DNA of 64,000 bases from Purshia tridentata (GCA_003254885.1 QANT01005716.1:22135-86134); one strand, 5' to 3'; numbered from the stretch's first letter, positions 1-11,540 are shown. Made by a program: numbers and translations. Notes: a model not told the origin generated them from the sequence alone.

Positions 1-538
1 CTTCGACATCCGAAGCACACATGCTCGGAGTGCTGTGTGTTCGCCTTCTGGCCTTTGCTTGTCCATGGTTTGTTCGCATAACTTGGATGAACGTGATGAC
101 GTCATTAACTGAAGTAATTCGTTTACACGATTTGGAGAATTTGGGTATGGGATGGACATCCCCATTAGCTAAGGTCGTGGGCAACGGAAACCTACACAAT
201 TTAGAAAATGAAAGGTGGGAGGTAGATTACATTAGCAAACGCACACTATTTTACACAACATTAAACACCTTTGGACCTTTTATTTGACAGCCACTGTGAC
301 TACATACTTGAATACATAGATCACACTGCCCTACGGTCAATAACCCCGAACAATGAGATGCACCCATTCATACATCAACAAGAATAACAACAACAACAAC
401 AAGGCTCAGCCATGCACAGTGAGTCTTCTTCAGTCGGACCAGTTAGACTTATGAGGAGGCGGAAAATCCTCCTCCTTTGCACGCTCATTCTCCCAATCAT
501 CCAACTGCCGCCCCAACTCGCATTCGTCACAAAGAAGT
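1..538. other. No gene supported
   Basis: Only short overlapping reading frames are present, with no recognisable motif. The segment is probably part of the same MULE-rich block as the following 17 kb, but nothing here proves it. Confidence 0.4.
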
Positions 539-805
539 TCATTTGGAGGCTTTCTTCGGTGACGGCATGTGGTTTATCCACTGGTGCCGCATGTTTGGGT
601 GATTCGCCAACACCGAGAGTGGCAGACTCATGCAGAAGTTGCATAACGGGGAGAGGATATCGTCATCGCACGTACACAATGTCCAGTCCAGTCCGTACAC
701 CTCCTGCCTTAAGCAGTTGTCACATAGTGGGGCAGTTGGGTCGTTGGGACGACACTTACAAGGGTTGAGTGGTGAACTGGCAGTGGTTGAGGAGGAGGAC
801 TCCAT
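539..805 (-). CDS. Small Cys-rich putative zinc-binding protein or exon
   Basis: An 88-residue frame opens with a Ser/Thr-rich stretch and then shows regularly spaced cysteine pairs: CKC near residue 16, CDNC near 28, CTC near 43 and CNFC near 55. This looks like a small zinc-binding fold. I do not recognise the family. It has the same orientation as the other MULE-associated frames to its right, so it may be an accessory gene or an exon of one. Whether the frame is complete cannot be told. The function is unknown and the gene call is tentative. Confidence 0.3.
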   Translation of the reverse strand: MESSSSTTASSPLNPCKCRPNDPTAPLCDNCLRQEVYGLDWTLCTCDDDILSPLCNFCMSLPLSVLANHPNMRHQWINHMPSPKKASK

Positions 806-1407
806 TCTTTCAGACTACCAAGGTAAACAATATAGTTGATGGGCATGCTGCAGGACCATGTCTTTATAAGGAGAGCACCATATATTGGATTATAGGGAAA
901 GTAGCAGAGATTCCTTTATTGGTCAGTGGGCTTCTCAGTGGCTAGTCCAAATTGTGTCCCTAACTGGATGGTCAACACAACCCATGTGCACACTAGCGAG
1001 TTGTCAACTGTTTGTTCATTGTTGGTCTACTGTTTGTCCACGAAAATAACTATTGGTCAACCTAATACATGGAAACCAACAACTGAACATTTCATATTTA
1101 CCAAACGCACAACAGTATAAAGTAATGATCGTTATCATCAACACCACATACCCGGTCTCCCAAAAAAGGCCGCACTTGAGAAAAGGAATCCACACATGTT
1201 GAGCCAGCTTGGTGAAGCTGTGTCCATAGTGTGGCTGGTAATTGTCCATTAGTTGGCCAAAATAACTTTGATTCATTTGTTTTACTGTGTTCGTAATAAC
1301 CACAACAATTTGGGATCACAGGAACGTCTGGTTACTGTGATGCCAAATTGTATGGCATGCATGCGTTGTACTTGTTCAAACCCAAAATGTCCACTTGTTA
1401 ATAAGTT
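806..1407. other. Spacer with scattered TGTCC motifs
   Basis: No convincing gene is present. Several TTGTCCA-like words occur (near 1,035, 1,225 and 1,388), the same word that is enriched across the MULE block. Confidence 0.35.
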
Positions 1408-1885
1408 CAGAAATTTCCACAAATAGACCAAATTAATTTCAAAATGACTTTTTTAGACAATTCAAAAATTATAGGACTTCTTTAGCTCTTTCAGTCAAAA
1501 TGGGACCAAAAAACCCTCACTTCTTACCAGGCCTGTAAAAATGGTATACAAACAGTAGATATGTTGTGGACAAATGAAAGATAGTATAGTCTTGCAACAC
1601 GAGTTAACGTGTCCACCATTTATGTACTGCCTGTACACCATTTGTACAGGCCTTATAAACAGGCAGTACAAAGACCCAACTTTTTCAAGTACACATGGTG
1701 TACAAACAGTGGACAAGTTGTGGACAAACAAAGGACAGTATAGTCCTGCAACAAGAGTTTACGTGTCCACCATTTGTCCACTGCTTGTACACCATTTATG
1801 CTACAAACTTAAAAAAGTCCAAAGTGTTTGGATAGTCTAAAAAAGTCATTTTCAAAGTAATTTGGTCTATTTGTCGAAATTTCCT
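1408..1885. mobile_element. Non-autonomous MULE-like element, copy 1
   Basis: The two ends are inverted repeats of about 50 bp. The left arm runs from GAAATTTCCACAAATAG to TGACTTTTTTAGAC, and the right arm is its near-perfect reverse complement. The inside has no gene. It carries short palindromes such as CTGTACACCATTTGTACAGG and repeated GTGGACAA/TTGTCCAC words. The flanks TAATAAGTT (left) and GAATAAGAA (right) share six of nine bases in register, compatible with a worn 9-bp target duplication as made by Mutator-type elements. Confidence 0.6.
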
Positions 1886-2037
1886 GAATAAGAACCCCAA
1901 ATATCCCCTACTTTTGACAAATAAAACATTCAACCAATGCCGTTCATCGAGGCCCTACGAAGTTCCCGTATACTTGGCATAATAGTAAACTACAAAAACT
2001 TCCAACCATATCCCTTTATCGAGTAGCCATACCAGGT

Positions 2038-2981
2038 TTACCTACATCTGACAAAATAACACAAAAACACCCACAATATATAACCTTCACTTACAAGACG
2101 GTCACAAAAGGTATCATATACGGCGTGTGGGCACAGAAGCATGACATCATTGCCCATACACCTGGGGATCACATTCCCGCCGGAGGCCCACGGTCTCTTT
2201 GCACCATTCTTTGGGCAGTGGACGGAGTTATAGCATCCCACAATTGCGCGGCCTCGGGCTGCACACTCTTCACATAATCCCTGCACGGACACAAACGGGA
2301 AACATCCCACATTTGATGATAAAAAACACTACTGCATTATTTCACACCTCAAGTGAATTGGGGTTAATTTACAAATAATTATGCTGCTAAGAGGCTTTAA
2401 ATTTTCAAACGTCGATAGAAAATATACAGTACATGCATTGGGTCCGTCCTTGGTTACCTAAAGAGTGTGAACCCACGCTGAAACTCGCCATCCAGCATGG
2501 CCTTGCACCGCGACGATTGCTGGAAGTCCGAAACAGCGACCTCTTTGCACATCTGCTGCCGCTTTCTAGCATCGTGCAGCAGCCGTCCCAAATCAAAATA
2601 CCGCATGAACACCCTGTTGCGCTCCACATCGCGACGTTGTGTCCTCGTTGTGACTGCATCTATTGTGGCGCGAACTTCCTCGACCTCACGTTCCAGCGCA
2701 GCCGCTCGACCACTCCAACACGTGGTCCTCTCCTGGTACCATGCGACCTCATCGTTCACGCGATCACCTCGACCCGGTGCACCGTCGTCATCCAAGCTTT
2801 CATCCGTGATTAACACATGGTTGGATGAACCAGCTGACGGAGGGCTGCCTTGGTGGGAATGAGATGGTTGATCCCACAATGGAAGAAAGTTGCCGGATGT
2901 GGATTGCGGGCTGGAGGGGGGTTGAGGGCTCAAGGGGGATTGGGGAGGAGATGGGTAAGGAGAGTCAGCCATGCTCTCCAA
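2038..2981 (-). CDS. Putative two-exon accessory protein: coiled coil then Cys-rich segment
   Basis: A 175-residue frame (2,981-2,454) starts with a Pro/Ser-rich stretch, then becomes charged and probably coiled-coil (ALEREVEEVRATIDAV and onward). A second frame near 2,297-2,038 follows a good acceptor (GTGTCCGTGCAG on the minus strand) and is Cys-rich: CEEC, then HCPKNG, CMGN and LCPHAVYD. A protein with a coiled coil followed by a zinc-binding tail is plausible, but the exact donor that keeps phase was not found, so the joint is uncertain. The orientation matches the transposase and Ulp1 genes. I do not recognise the family. It may be a MULE-encoded accessory gene. Confidence 0.35.
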
Positions 2982-3228
2982 GGGGGATGGTTAGTAAACA
3001 CAAGTTAACTGAGGGGGTTAAGAGAACTGATAAGCTCGTTAGACAAACAGATAACAGAGATATTTAGGCCATCCACCATTTCGTCTAAACCCAGTAAACC
3101 ATTTTTAATTACTTGCTTTAAAGAATGCAGATTGCTGTCAAGTCAAGTGAACTGTGACTGGTGCAGCAGTTAGTGTGTGCAGAGCATAATGGGACCAAAC
3201 TCTCAATTAGCGAACACGCAAGTTCCAT

Positions 3229-3750
3229 GGGAAATCCCCAGAATAGTTGGGGTTAATTTAAAAATGACTTTTTAGACTATCCAAAAATTTGTAGTCTTTT
3301 TTAACTCTTTGACTCAAAATGGGACAAACAAACCCTCACTCCTGACAAGGCCTGTACAAATGGTATACAAACAATGGATATGTTGTAGACAAACCAAGGA
3401 TAGTATAGTCTTGTAACACAAGTTAACGTGTCCACCCTTTATCTACTGCCTGTACACCATTTGTATAGGCCTTATAAACAGGCAGTACAAATAGACCCAG
3501 CTTCTTCAAGTACACATGGTGTACAAACAGTGGACAGGCTGTAGACAAACCTGTGACAATATAGTCGTGCAACATGAGTTCACGTGTCCACCATTTGTCT
3601 ACTGCCCGTACACCATTTGTATAGGCCTTGTAATGTTGTAAGGGTATTTTGTCTCATTTTGTGCTAAAGAGTTAAAAAAAGTCCAAACGTGTTTGGATAC
3701 TCTAAAAAAGTCATTTTTAAATTAATTTGGTCTAGTTGTGGAAATTTCCC
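3229..3750. mobile_element. Non-autonomous MULE-like element, copy 2, with target duplication
   Basis: This 522-bp element begins GGGAAATCCCC and ends GGAAATTTCCC. The arms are inverted and related to copy 1 (TGACTTTTTAGAC inside the left arm, its complement inside the right). The flanks AAGTTCCAT (3,220-3,228) and AACTTCCAT (3,751-3,759) match at eight of nine bases, the 9-bp duplication typical of Mutator-type insertion. The interior repeats GTGGACA/TGTCCAC words and has no coding potential. Confidence 0.75.
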
Positions 3751-3775
3751 AACTTCCATCATATATTGTAAGTCA

Positions 3776-4180
3776 ATCCCAGAAATAGACAAAATTCATT
3801 TTAAAATTACTTGTTTAGACCTTCGGGTTTGTTTGACTTTTTTTGCTCTTTGGCTCAAAATAACACAAAAAAACCGCCACCCCATTCCGAGGCCTGTAAA
3901 AATGGTGTTCAAACAGTGGACAGGTTGTTGACAAACCTAGACCAGTAGTCCAGCAGCACAAGTTACTGTGTCCACCATCCCTGTCCACAGCCTGTTGTGC
4001 AACACGAGTGAACGTGTCCCACATTTGTCCACTGGCTGCACACTATTTGTACACGCCTTATAATAGAGTGGGGGTAGTTTTGTCCTATTTTGTGCGAAAG
4101 AGCAAAAAAAATCAAACAAATGTTTCGATGGTCTAAACAACAGTTAATTTGAATTTAATTTGTTCTATTTGTCATATGCA
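3776..4180. mobile_element. Non-autonomous MULE-like element, copy 3, eroded
   Basis: This is a third, more diverged relative lying directly right of copy 2. The left side has AATAGACAAAATTCATTTTA and a TTTAGAC step. The right side has GTCTAAAC and TTGTTCTATTTGTC in inverted orientation. The inside again carries GTGGACA and TGTCCAC words. The outer ends and target duplication are not clear. Confidence 0.45.
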
Positions 4181-5140
4181 GTTAATGTCCATAACAGCTG
4201 AGTTACGGCAAAAGCAACCGTGAGAATGGGTAAGAGGAAAATTAGTAAGTAACTTCGAATTTCATTGAAATCACAGACGTAACTGTGTGAAGGAATTTGT
4301 GATCACGTGTTATTTCACTGCAAGACACTTACAAAGTTGCATCCTGTGCCGCAAACACCATTCAAATTGAAGAAGACTGCTATGACAACCCATGCATACA
4401 CTTGTACATGTACATAGACTGCTTGTACTTACATACCCACAGTCCAGGCCACAAACTGTACTAGTCAACATGTCATGACACTTGCAAATGTGACTGGGAT
4501 GTAATGACATGTTCCCAAGTGCGGTTGACCGTAAATTTAGAAGTTGGCAGTCCTGGACAACTGGTACACAAAGCCCCGCCAATCTGTTGTACCAACTTTT
4601 TCGCGTGTCCATGTATTGTCAGCATGGACTGGATACTAGGAATGCCTCTGTTACAAACTTACTTGTACATGTTTGGCGATGCAATGGCAGCTGTTTGTCC
4701 ACTCCAAGAATCCAGAGATGACCAACGATGTATACAAAGTGGCCACGCCATGTCACCCGTATGTCCATCGTCTATCCACACCTGCCGTTCTTCACAGTAA
4801 TGCGTATATTGAATTATGTAAACAATTATACGGTGGACAGATGGTCGAATACCAAGCCAACATGATAGACATGAGTAAACATTATGCAGCGCAAACTATG
4901 CAGATCGCATAAATAATTAATGACAATGTCAACCAGGAAATGTGAGTTATTGCGTAGATATGGACAAGGTACCCACAATTTTTAATACCATAGATTGCAA
5001 TGGATTGTTCAAGGTACAAAGGCCGGGCACAATATGGATGCCAACACAGTAAATGAGCACGACATATTGGCTGAGTATACGTATGCTAGGGAATTAACAA
5101 ACCACACACAGGCCTTTGAAGGGCGGTATAAGGAGGGCAT
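4181..5140. other. Spacer, no gene seen
   Basis: Only short overlapping frames occur, without motifs. The region holds a few TGTCC and TTGTACA words. It is probably MULE 3' flank downstream of the transposase gene. Confidence 0.35.
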
Positions 5141-7225
5141 TCAGTGAAGTCCACGAAACACATTCGAGTCCAAGGGTGTGCAAGCGCCAGGCCACTGGGA
5201 CAACGGTATGGGCTTCTTGCACGTAGCCCGGTTGTGACCTTCCTCCCCACACCTTGAGCATTTATTCCTTTTTTTGGTTTCGCCTCTAGAGAGGGTTCGT
5301 TGCTTGCACGGGCGACCACTTTCATGTCTCATAATCGGGGGCAAAACTACCCGACTCTTCACATTGTCCAGAACATTCTACGTGTCTTCCTGACCAACAG
5401 GATTGATGGACGTTGCATAGGCAGCGTGCCATGTTTCGTTGGTGTAGTATTGAGAGCATAATTCATACGGGCTCCACTCACGGTGCCTTGCCGTAGCCAA
5501 GGCATGCTTGCAAGGGAGTCCTTCCAAGTTAAATTCCCTACAACAGCAAGTTCGGCGCACAAGATTCACACACACGGATGACGACTTGGAGGGTTCGACA
5601 ACGTTGAAATCTGTTCTATTTATAGGATGAACAGTCAGCCGTATGCTTTCTTCCATCCGCGGGTGAAGTGTACTTTCCCCTCTGCCTGGTGTCAAGTACA
5701 TTAATGATGAGGTTGCTTTGGACCGATGGATGAAGTGTACTTTCCCCTCAACCAGGGCAGTCACTGGAAGCTCACGGGCATCTTTCAGCTTTGCATTAAG
5801 GGACTCGGCAATATTTGTTGACATGCTGTCCCACCTATTGAACTTATAGTATGACCGGGCCCAAACTGCATAGCCCAATTCCTCACTGGCTATCCATTTC
5901 CTCACGGGCTCACTCATTAGGCGTAGCAAACGCAAATAAGACTTCTGCCTGTATTTGTTGGCAGCCGAAATGAAGACATTCAAATCAGGATCATCACTTG
6001 CCAGGCTGAAGTTCCTCTTTATGTTTGCCTTTAGGTGCACAATGCAGTTTGTGTACGCAGCCTCAGGGAAAGCTTTGTAACATGCTTTCCGTATGCTATC
6101 GTGCCTGTCAGACACCACCACCAAATTTGGCACATTCCCGATAGCATCACGAAGTTTACCGAAGAACCACTCCCACGAGGCATCGTTCTCACTATCACAT
6201 ATGCCAAATGCAACTGGAAATATATGGTTGTTGCCATCTAGAGCTGCAGCAATTAGCAAGGTTCCGCGGTATTCCTGATTGTCTATAATTGCTTGCAATC
6301 CAAGATGACGCCGCAGTTGGCTCTTGTTGTGGAAAAAACCATCACCTCCAACTTCAGCTGAACGGGTAACCATGCCATTGGAACTTGTAATAGTAGCATA
6401 ATCAACTATGCATTCGGTTGCAGGCAATATTTGGCTCGGTTGGAAAAAAGATGGCGATGAATCTGCCTTTCATCTTTTTTGTATAGGACTGTAGGTTGTG
6501 CATTGGTCACAACCGGATCGGGCCATTCCCCGGCAAGCGACGAATGAGATGGCACACCTCCAAGGTCCAATGGGCCATGTGGAGCTGTAACTGCAGAGGT
6601 AGGGGCTGCTGCCTCTTCATTAGCCACTTGTTGGCAGGATGGTGGCCGTGACTGAACTACAGATGGGGGGCCATGTCGACTTTCATCGTTCATACACTCA
6701 GTGAATCGCACAGTGGCTGGTGGAAGTGGGGGAGAATGTACACATGGCACAATCCCTGGCAACCCATCCTTAGAGGACAGGGCACATGTATTGGAAACCT
6801 TCAATGTTCCTGACTCAGCATATCATTGCTACAGTGGCTACTCCGAAGGGCAGGTAGTGACGTTGGCATATGTGTGGAGCCATGACTGGCTTGGCATGTG
6901 CTTCTACATACAGTGGTACCATGGTCTGACTGTCTTGGTTCAAGAAGAAATCCAAATCAATAACATCTCTAATCTTGATGAATTTGACGGTCCCACGTAT
7001 TGATTCTTTGACCGAGTACCTCATGTGTATTGTATGGGAGTCTCTATCAACCCCGAGCAGTTGGCTGGCCAAATACTGAAGCTCATGCAGGGTCTTGTGT
7101 TTGGGTAGTCGTAATCCTTTCTCGTCCCCACCTTCATATGCCACTAGCTCCCCGGTCTCCTCGGCTATTGTCCCGTTCCCATTATAATAGCAGATGACAC
7201 GCACGACGTCCATCTGAAAATGCAA
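5141..7225 (-). pseudogene. Mutator-like (MURA) transposase gene, internally deleted and interrupted
   Basis: The first segment (7,225-6,815) resembles the PB1-like N-terminal domain found in some plant MURA proteins, followed by a Pro/Ser/Thr-rich linker (6,804-6,406). The catalytic part begins near 6,427 and shows TLLIAAALDGNN, DSENDASWEWFF, VVVSDRHDSI and NIAESLN. A SWIM zinc finger (CCCREFNLEGLPCKHAL) follows. The same frame crosses one TAG at 5,378-5,380 and ends in a CCHC zinc knuckle (CSRCGEEGHNRATC) near 5,250. The segment before YRGTLL is far too short. The DNA-binding start (FFHNKSQLRRHL) runs straight into EYRG, so the motif with the first catalytic Asp is lost. The linker and core are also in different frames. 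In intact elements this enzyme cuts and joins transposon ends in the nucleus; this copy should be inactive. Confidence 0.85.
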
Positions 7226-8320
7226 ATTTCAATGCACACATTAGTAATTAACTCTGGGTAGGGTACACATCGAGTGAATCACTCATCAAATTTAATAATA
7301 CCGTTACGTTGGGATGTTCGCTTGCACGGATGTGACATTGTTTAAAGTTTAGGGTGGCCCCCAAAGTGTGGATAGGCAGCAGACACTGTGTGGACACATG
7401 GCAGACAAATACTGCATTGCTGATGTGGTTATGACTGTGTCCACACATTGTCTGCCAGGTGGCGGCATTTTTGTCCCCGTTCCCTAATTTTGAGAATGGC
7501 ACATCCGTTGTATAGGAGGTCAACAAATTATTAACAAGTTTACAAACCTAGCACGTACAAAATATTTGCATGCACTAAGAACCACTAGGGTGGCCTAAGA
7601 AGTTGTGGTAGAGAGTTAGAAGCACCTTAATCCAATTCCCAAAGTTTATATCCAGGTACAAAATACAGAAAGTAGCGACCATTGTGTGCCAACTTGAGCT
7701 AGCTTCTAATTGATACGAAATGAGGACAATCAACGTGCAAGCAGATTGACGGAGTAAGGTGGCTGGGAATTCAATGATTAAAACCAAACAAACATAATAT
7801 ATTCCCTACAACATATGTTGTTATAGGTGCATTAGTAAGTTGAACTTTTGCCATGATCCAATGGCTGCATCAATTGAGGCAGGCAAAAAAATTATTTCAG
7901 GGAAACTACAGGCAACAATGCACTCGACATTGCGGTCTCAACACTTACATAATTGGTGCAGAGGTTGTCTTCACATACAAAAGACAATTAGCAGTCAGAC
8001 AGAAGGTAATCGCGACGGATTGATGTGGCGACAACCTGTGTACTTATTGGCCAGGCTATGTCTGCATTTCAAGCATTGCCACCAAAAGCTCGAATAAATC
8101 AGCCTATGGGTGTGTATAAGCAGCCTATGCCTGAATATACCACAAATAAGCACAGTGCTGAGCAGCGGCACATCTAAGGTGCCTTCCAACAAAACATAAG
8201 ACAAACTAGCCGTAAGCACTTCCCTATGCTTGCTCCCATCTTAACTGGGAAAAAAAATTAAAAAATAAACAGATAGTCAAGCAAATTGAGGTGACTCACT
8301 GTAGATTGAACAGTGCGCGC
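7226..8320. other. Spacer, no gene seen
   Basis: Several short frames exist on both strands, none with a recognisable motif. The segment lies 5' of the transposase gene and may contain its promoter and leader, but no clear signal was identified. Confidence 0.35.
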
Positions 8321-8520
8321 TGGATATATTTAGTGGGAGCTGGATTTGCCCAGTGGGACCTGGACTTCCTCAATGGAAGCTGGATTTGCTCAGTGGGAGC
8401 TGGATTTGCTCAGTGGGAGCTGGATTTCCTCAATTGGGGGTGGATTTCTTCAGTGGGATCTGGATTTGATTAGTGGGAGTTGGATTAGCTCAATGGAACC
8501 TGTATTTCTTCACTGCCCAC
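8321..8520. repeat. 20-bp minisatellite, about ten units
   Basis: A unit close to TGGATTTGCTCAGTGGGAGC is repeated head to tail with an exact 20-bp period. Units start at 8,321, 8,341, 8,361 and so on to 8,501. The middle units are nearly identical and the outer ones are worn, as expected if copies are added in the centre. Confidence 0.9.
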
Positions 8521-9319
8521 CTGGTTGTAATGGTTGCCATTTTATGGGTTTGTATGCGTGGGCCTCAGAGCTTAGATCGCACTGGGTCCTTGGATTGGCG
8601 GTGAGGTGAAAACGATAACCCACAAATAAACAGGGAGGCTATTGGTGGGAGGGTATTTGGAGTTGGAATGGAGGTTTTGGCGTGAATGGGAGCCTTTGGC
8701 GTCGCTGCGGGTTGGGTCCTCTTTCAATTTGGGAGGAACGGTAACTGACAGTGATAACGGGGGCAGTTCAAAGCATTGAACAAGGTGGACGGACGTTGCC
8801 CTTGTGTGCCCTTGGTTCCGTTAGTAACCGTAAGCGTCTTTTGTCCCAACACCTGGCAAACAGAGCTTGCACATCGCAGGCAGATATGGACACAACATAA
8901 GTGAGGACAGCGGGTGGCCATCATGCAGACAACATGTAGCCAATAGTTGGATGAACACGACCAGTCCCAAGTGCACAAGGGTTTAGTCGTACTGACTCTA
9001 GTCACTCTAGTTCAGCGGGGGAATTTGTCAACCCAAGTGCAAATTAATTAAAACATTTTCGATTTTTAATTTTGGAACCCCAAAAATTGCTTCGACATTC
9101 GACATGAATTTATTGGTAGCCTATTTCGATCAGAGTATGCAGAATTTTCATATCTGTTGTTGTATCAATTTGACTTAATATTTAGTCTGCATACTAAATA
9201 TCCAAATTACTTCTATTTACTATTTGTTCGAAGCCTCTCCCTCCTTCACCTCCTTATACACAAAACAACATAAATATTCAATAATTATCTACACATTTGT
9301 TATTGAGGTCGTACCCGTG
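8521..9319. other. Spacer, no gene seen
   Basis: A 93-residue frame on the minus strand (9,005-8,724) is Cys-rich but has no regular spacing and no recognisable family. It is not called as a gene. The rest is AT-rich and unremarkable. Confidence 0.3.
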
Positions 9320-9394
9320 ATGGGGACGACAACAATTATGAGTAATTTGGTCACAGAAATTAATATATGTTCTATGGGGACGACAACAATTATG
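9320..9394. repeat. 21-bp direct repeat, two copies 54 bp apart
   Basis: The word starting ATGGGGACGACAACAATTAT occurs at 9,320 and again at 9,374. Confidence 0.7.
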
Positions 9395-9759
9395 GTTGGC
9401 AATCAGCCCGAGTAGCCCAGTCCAGCCCGACTCTAATTTTTCAGGCGTAGTCATCCATTTACAAGAGCCGAATAGGATTGTGAGGCCGGCCCGGGGCTGG
9501 CTTCGGGTCTAAATACACAACTCCATGTATTCCTCGGGCTTTAACCTTACAGGCTTTTGGCCCAGGTCGAGTTAGGGCCAAACGAGATTTTGGTCCGATT
9601 TGGCTTCTTTTTTGGTATTCATTGCATGAACATCAAATACAAATGATTTTAAAAAATATCTCTATATTTAATTTACCCTAAACTTAACAACTTCATACAG
9701 ATTGGGCCACATCCATTTGGGGATCATATATATACACACAAAATAATAGTTTTAGTGTA

Positions 9760-11540
9760 TCAGTCCTTCTCTAGAGAGGATGACGGCACTTTTTAAAGTT
9801 CGTGGACGCAGACAGATGGTGAACAATGAGCGGCCAATGTGTGGACACAGATGATGTGTTTGCAACAAATTTGTTGCAGCAAGTTTGCAATTTTGTATCC
9901 ACACATTGTCCACTTGTTGTCCGCTTTCTATCCGCCTATGTAAACTTTAACAAATGCAATCATCTTCACCTGAGAAAATCCATTTAGTGTATAATGTTTA
10001 CAGAAGGGCCTAAACCCCTAACAATTGGAAGATTGGGGTTTGGGAGATTGGGCAATTGGGGTTGGGCAATTGGGATACTGACTAATTTTTGTATAGTTGG
10101 GGTTTTAATGGATGCGATGAGGGCTTCAATGTTCAACTGAGTAATTGACTAATTGAAGAGTAATTGAGTGTCAAACTTTCAATTGATTATTTGATTGGTA
10201 CATTACGTAATACGTATAAATTATAACTTATGAAGTTGATAACTTATCAGTCCTTTGGGGCGGATGCCCGCAAATTAGAGAAAAAGTGTGTGGAAATGGA
10301 CAACAAGTAGACAATAGATGGACAATAAATGGATAATACAACAATTGTTGCAAAACAACGTCTGTGTCCACACCCTATCACAGTCGCCAAAAAAAATGTA
10401 GTCATCATCACGTGAGAACACACGTAAGTATGTTATAATTTTGATGCATACAAATTCATAATCAGTCATTCTTAGAGAGAAGGCCAGCAAATTTAAAAGT
10501 TTGCAGACGCAGACAAAGAGTGGACAAAGAGTGGACAATAAGCGGACACTAGGTGGATATAAAATCGCAAAACTTGCTTTAACAAATCATAATTGCGAAA
10601 ACCTGTATATACCCATTGTCCACCTATTGTCCACCTGCGGTCGGTGTCCGCGAACTTTAAAAACATGCGGTCATCCTCACCTGAGAAATTCCAATATATA
10701 ATTATAAGACTACAAGTTATAGGGATTTTCTCAGGCATGAAAGTTCGCAAATTTTCAAGTTTGAGGAAGCAGGCAGAGGGCAGACAAAAGTTGGACTGAG
10801 GCAGGACAACGTGTTCAGACGTTGCCAAAAATTCTGATGTTTTGAAATATTGTATCCATATATTGTCCGATATTGTCCACCTATTGTCTGCTTACTGGCC
10901 ATCTATTGTCCACGTTCAAAGACTTTCATATTTGCGGCCATCATCTCTAGCAGACTGATAAGTTGTATATAATTAACATATAACCATATATTTTCTTATA
11001 ATATTTAGTTATATAATTAGGAATGTTCTCAGGTGAGAACGACCGCACGTTTTTAAAGTTCGCGGACACCGACCGAGCAGACTGATAAGTTGTATATAAT
11101 TAACATATAACAATATATTTTCTTATAATATTTAGTTATATAATTAGGAATGTTCTCAGGTGAGAATGACCGCACGTTTTTAAAGTTCGCGGACACCGAC
11201 CGCAGGTGAACAATAGGTGGACAATGGGTACATACAGTGCTGATGCAGAAAAAAGGTCGACAAAGTGCGGACAACGTGCGGACACAAATGTTGTGTTTGC
11301 AACAAGTTTTGATCTGTTAGCAGTAAGTTTTGCAATTTTGTATCCACATATTGGCCACCTATTGTCTACCTTTTGTCTACGTCCACAAACTTTAAAATTT
11401 GCAGACATCCTCTGTAGGACTTAATAGATGACAACAGGCAAACAACGAGTGAACAAAATATTGCAACACATCACCTATCAAGTTGGTGTCCCCACGTTGT
11501 CATTTTTTTGTTCGCATCCACAAACTTTCCAATTAGCCGA
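9760..11540. repeat. Array of foldback units rich in GGACA/TGTCC motifs
   Basis: Five or six units of roughly 200-250 bp lie one after another (about 9,760-9,990, 10,250-10,420, 10,440-10,695, 10,725-10,965, 11,030-11,425 and a partial unit to 11,540). Each has inverted ends. The left side reads like TCTCAGGTGAGAATGACCGC, then TTTAAAGTTCGCGGACACCG, then GTGGACAAT words. The right side has ATTGTCCAC words, then GTCCGCGAACTTTAAA, then TCATCCTCACCTGAGA. By eye there are about 22 GGACA/TGTCC words in 1.8 kb, against three or four expected by chance. No coding potential is seen. The units could be small MULE- or hAT-like inserts, or a motif array belonging to the surrounding element. Confidence 0.7.
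10949..11202. repeat. 127-bp tandem duplication inside the foldback array
   Basis: The segment starting AGCAGACTGATAAGTTG at 10,949 is repeated at 11,076 with a 127-bp period and only about two differences. The period joins the end of one foldback half (GCGGACACCGACCG) to the start of the next. The duplication is recent compared with the decay of the neighbouring units. Confidence 0.9.

Noticed and set aside
8321-8520. CRISPR-like appearance of regular repeats
   Set aside because: The units are contiguous with no unique spacers, and this is a plant nuclear sequence.
8291-8609. Repetitive plus-strand reading frames with W/G/S-rich repeats
   Set aside because: They are translations of the 20-bp minisatellite; the period is not a multiple of three and there are no gene signals.
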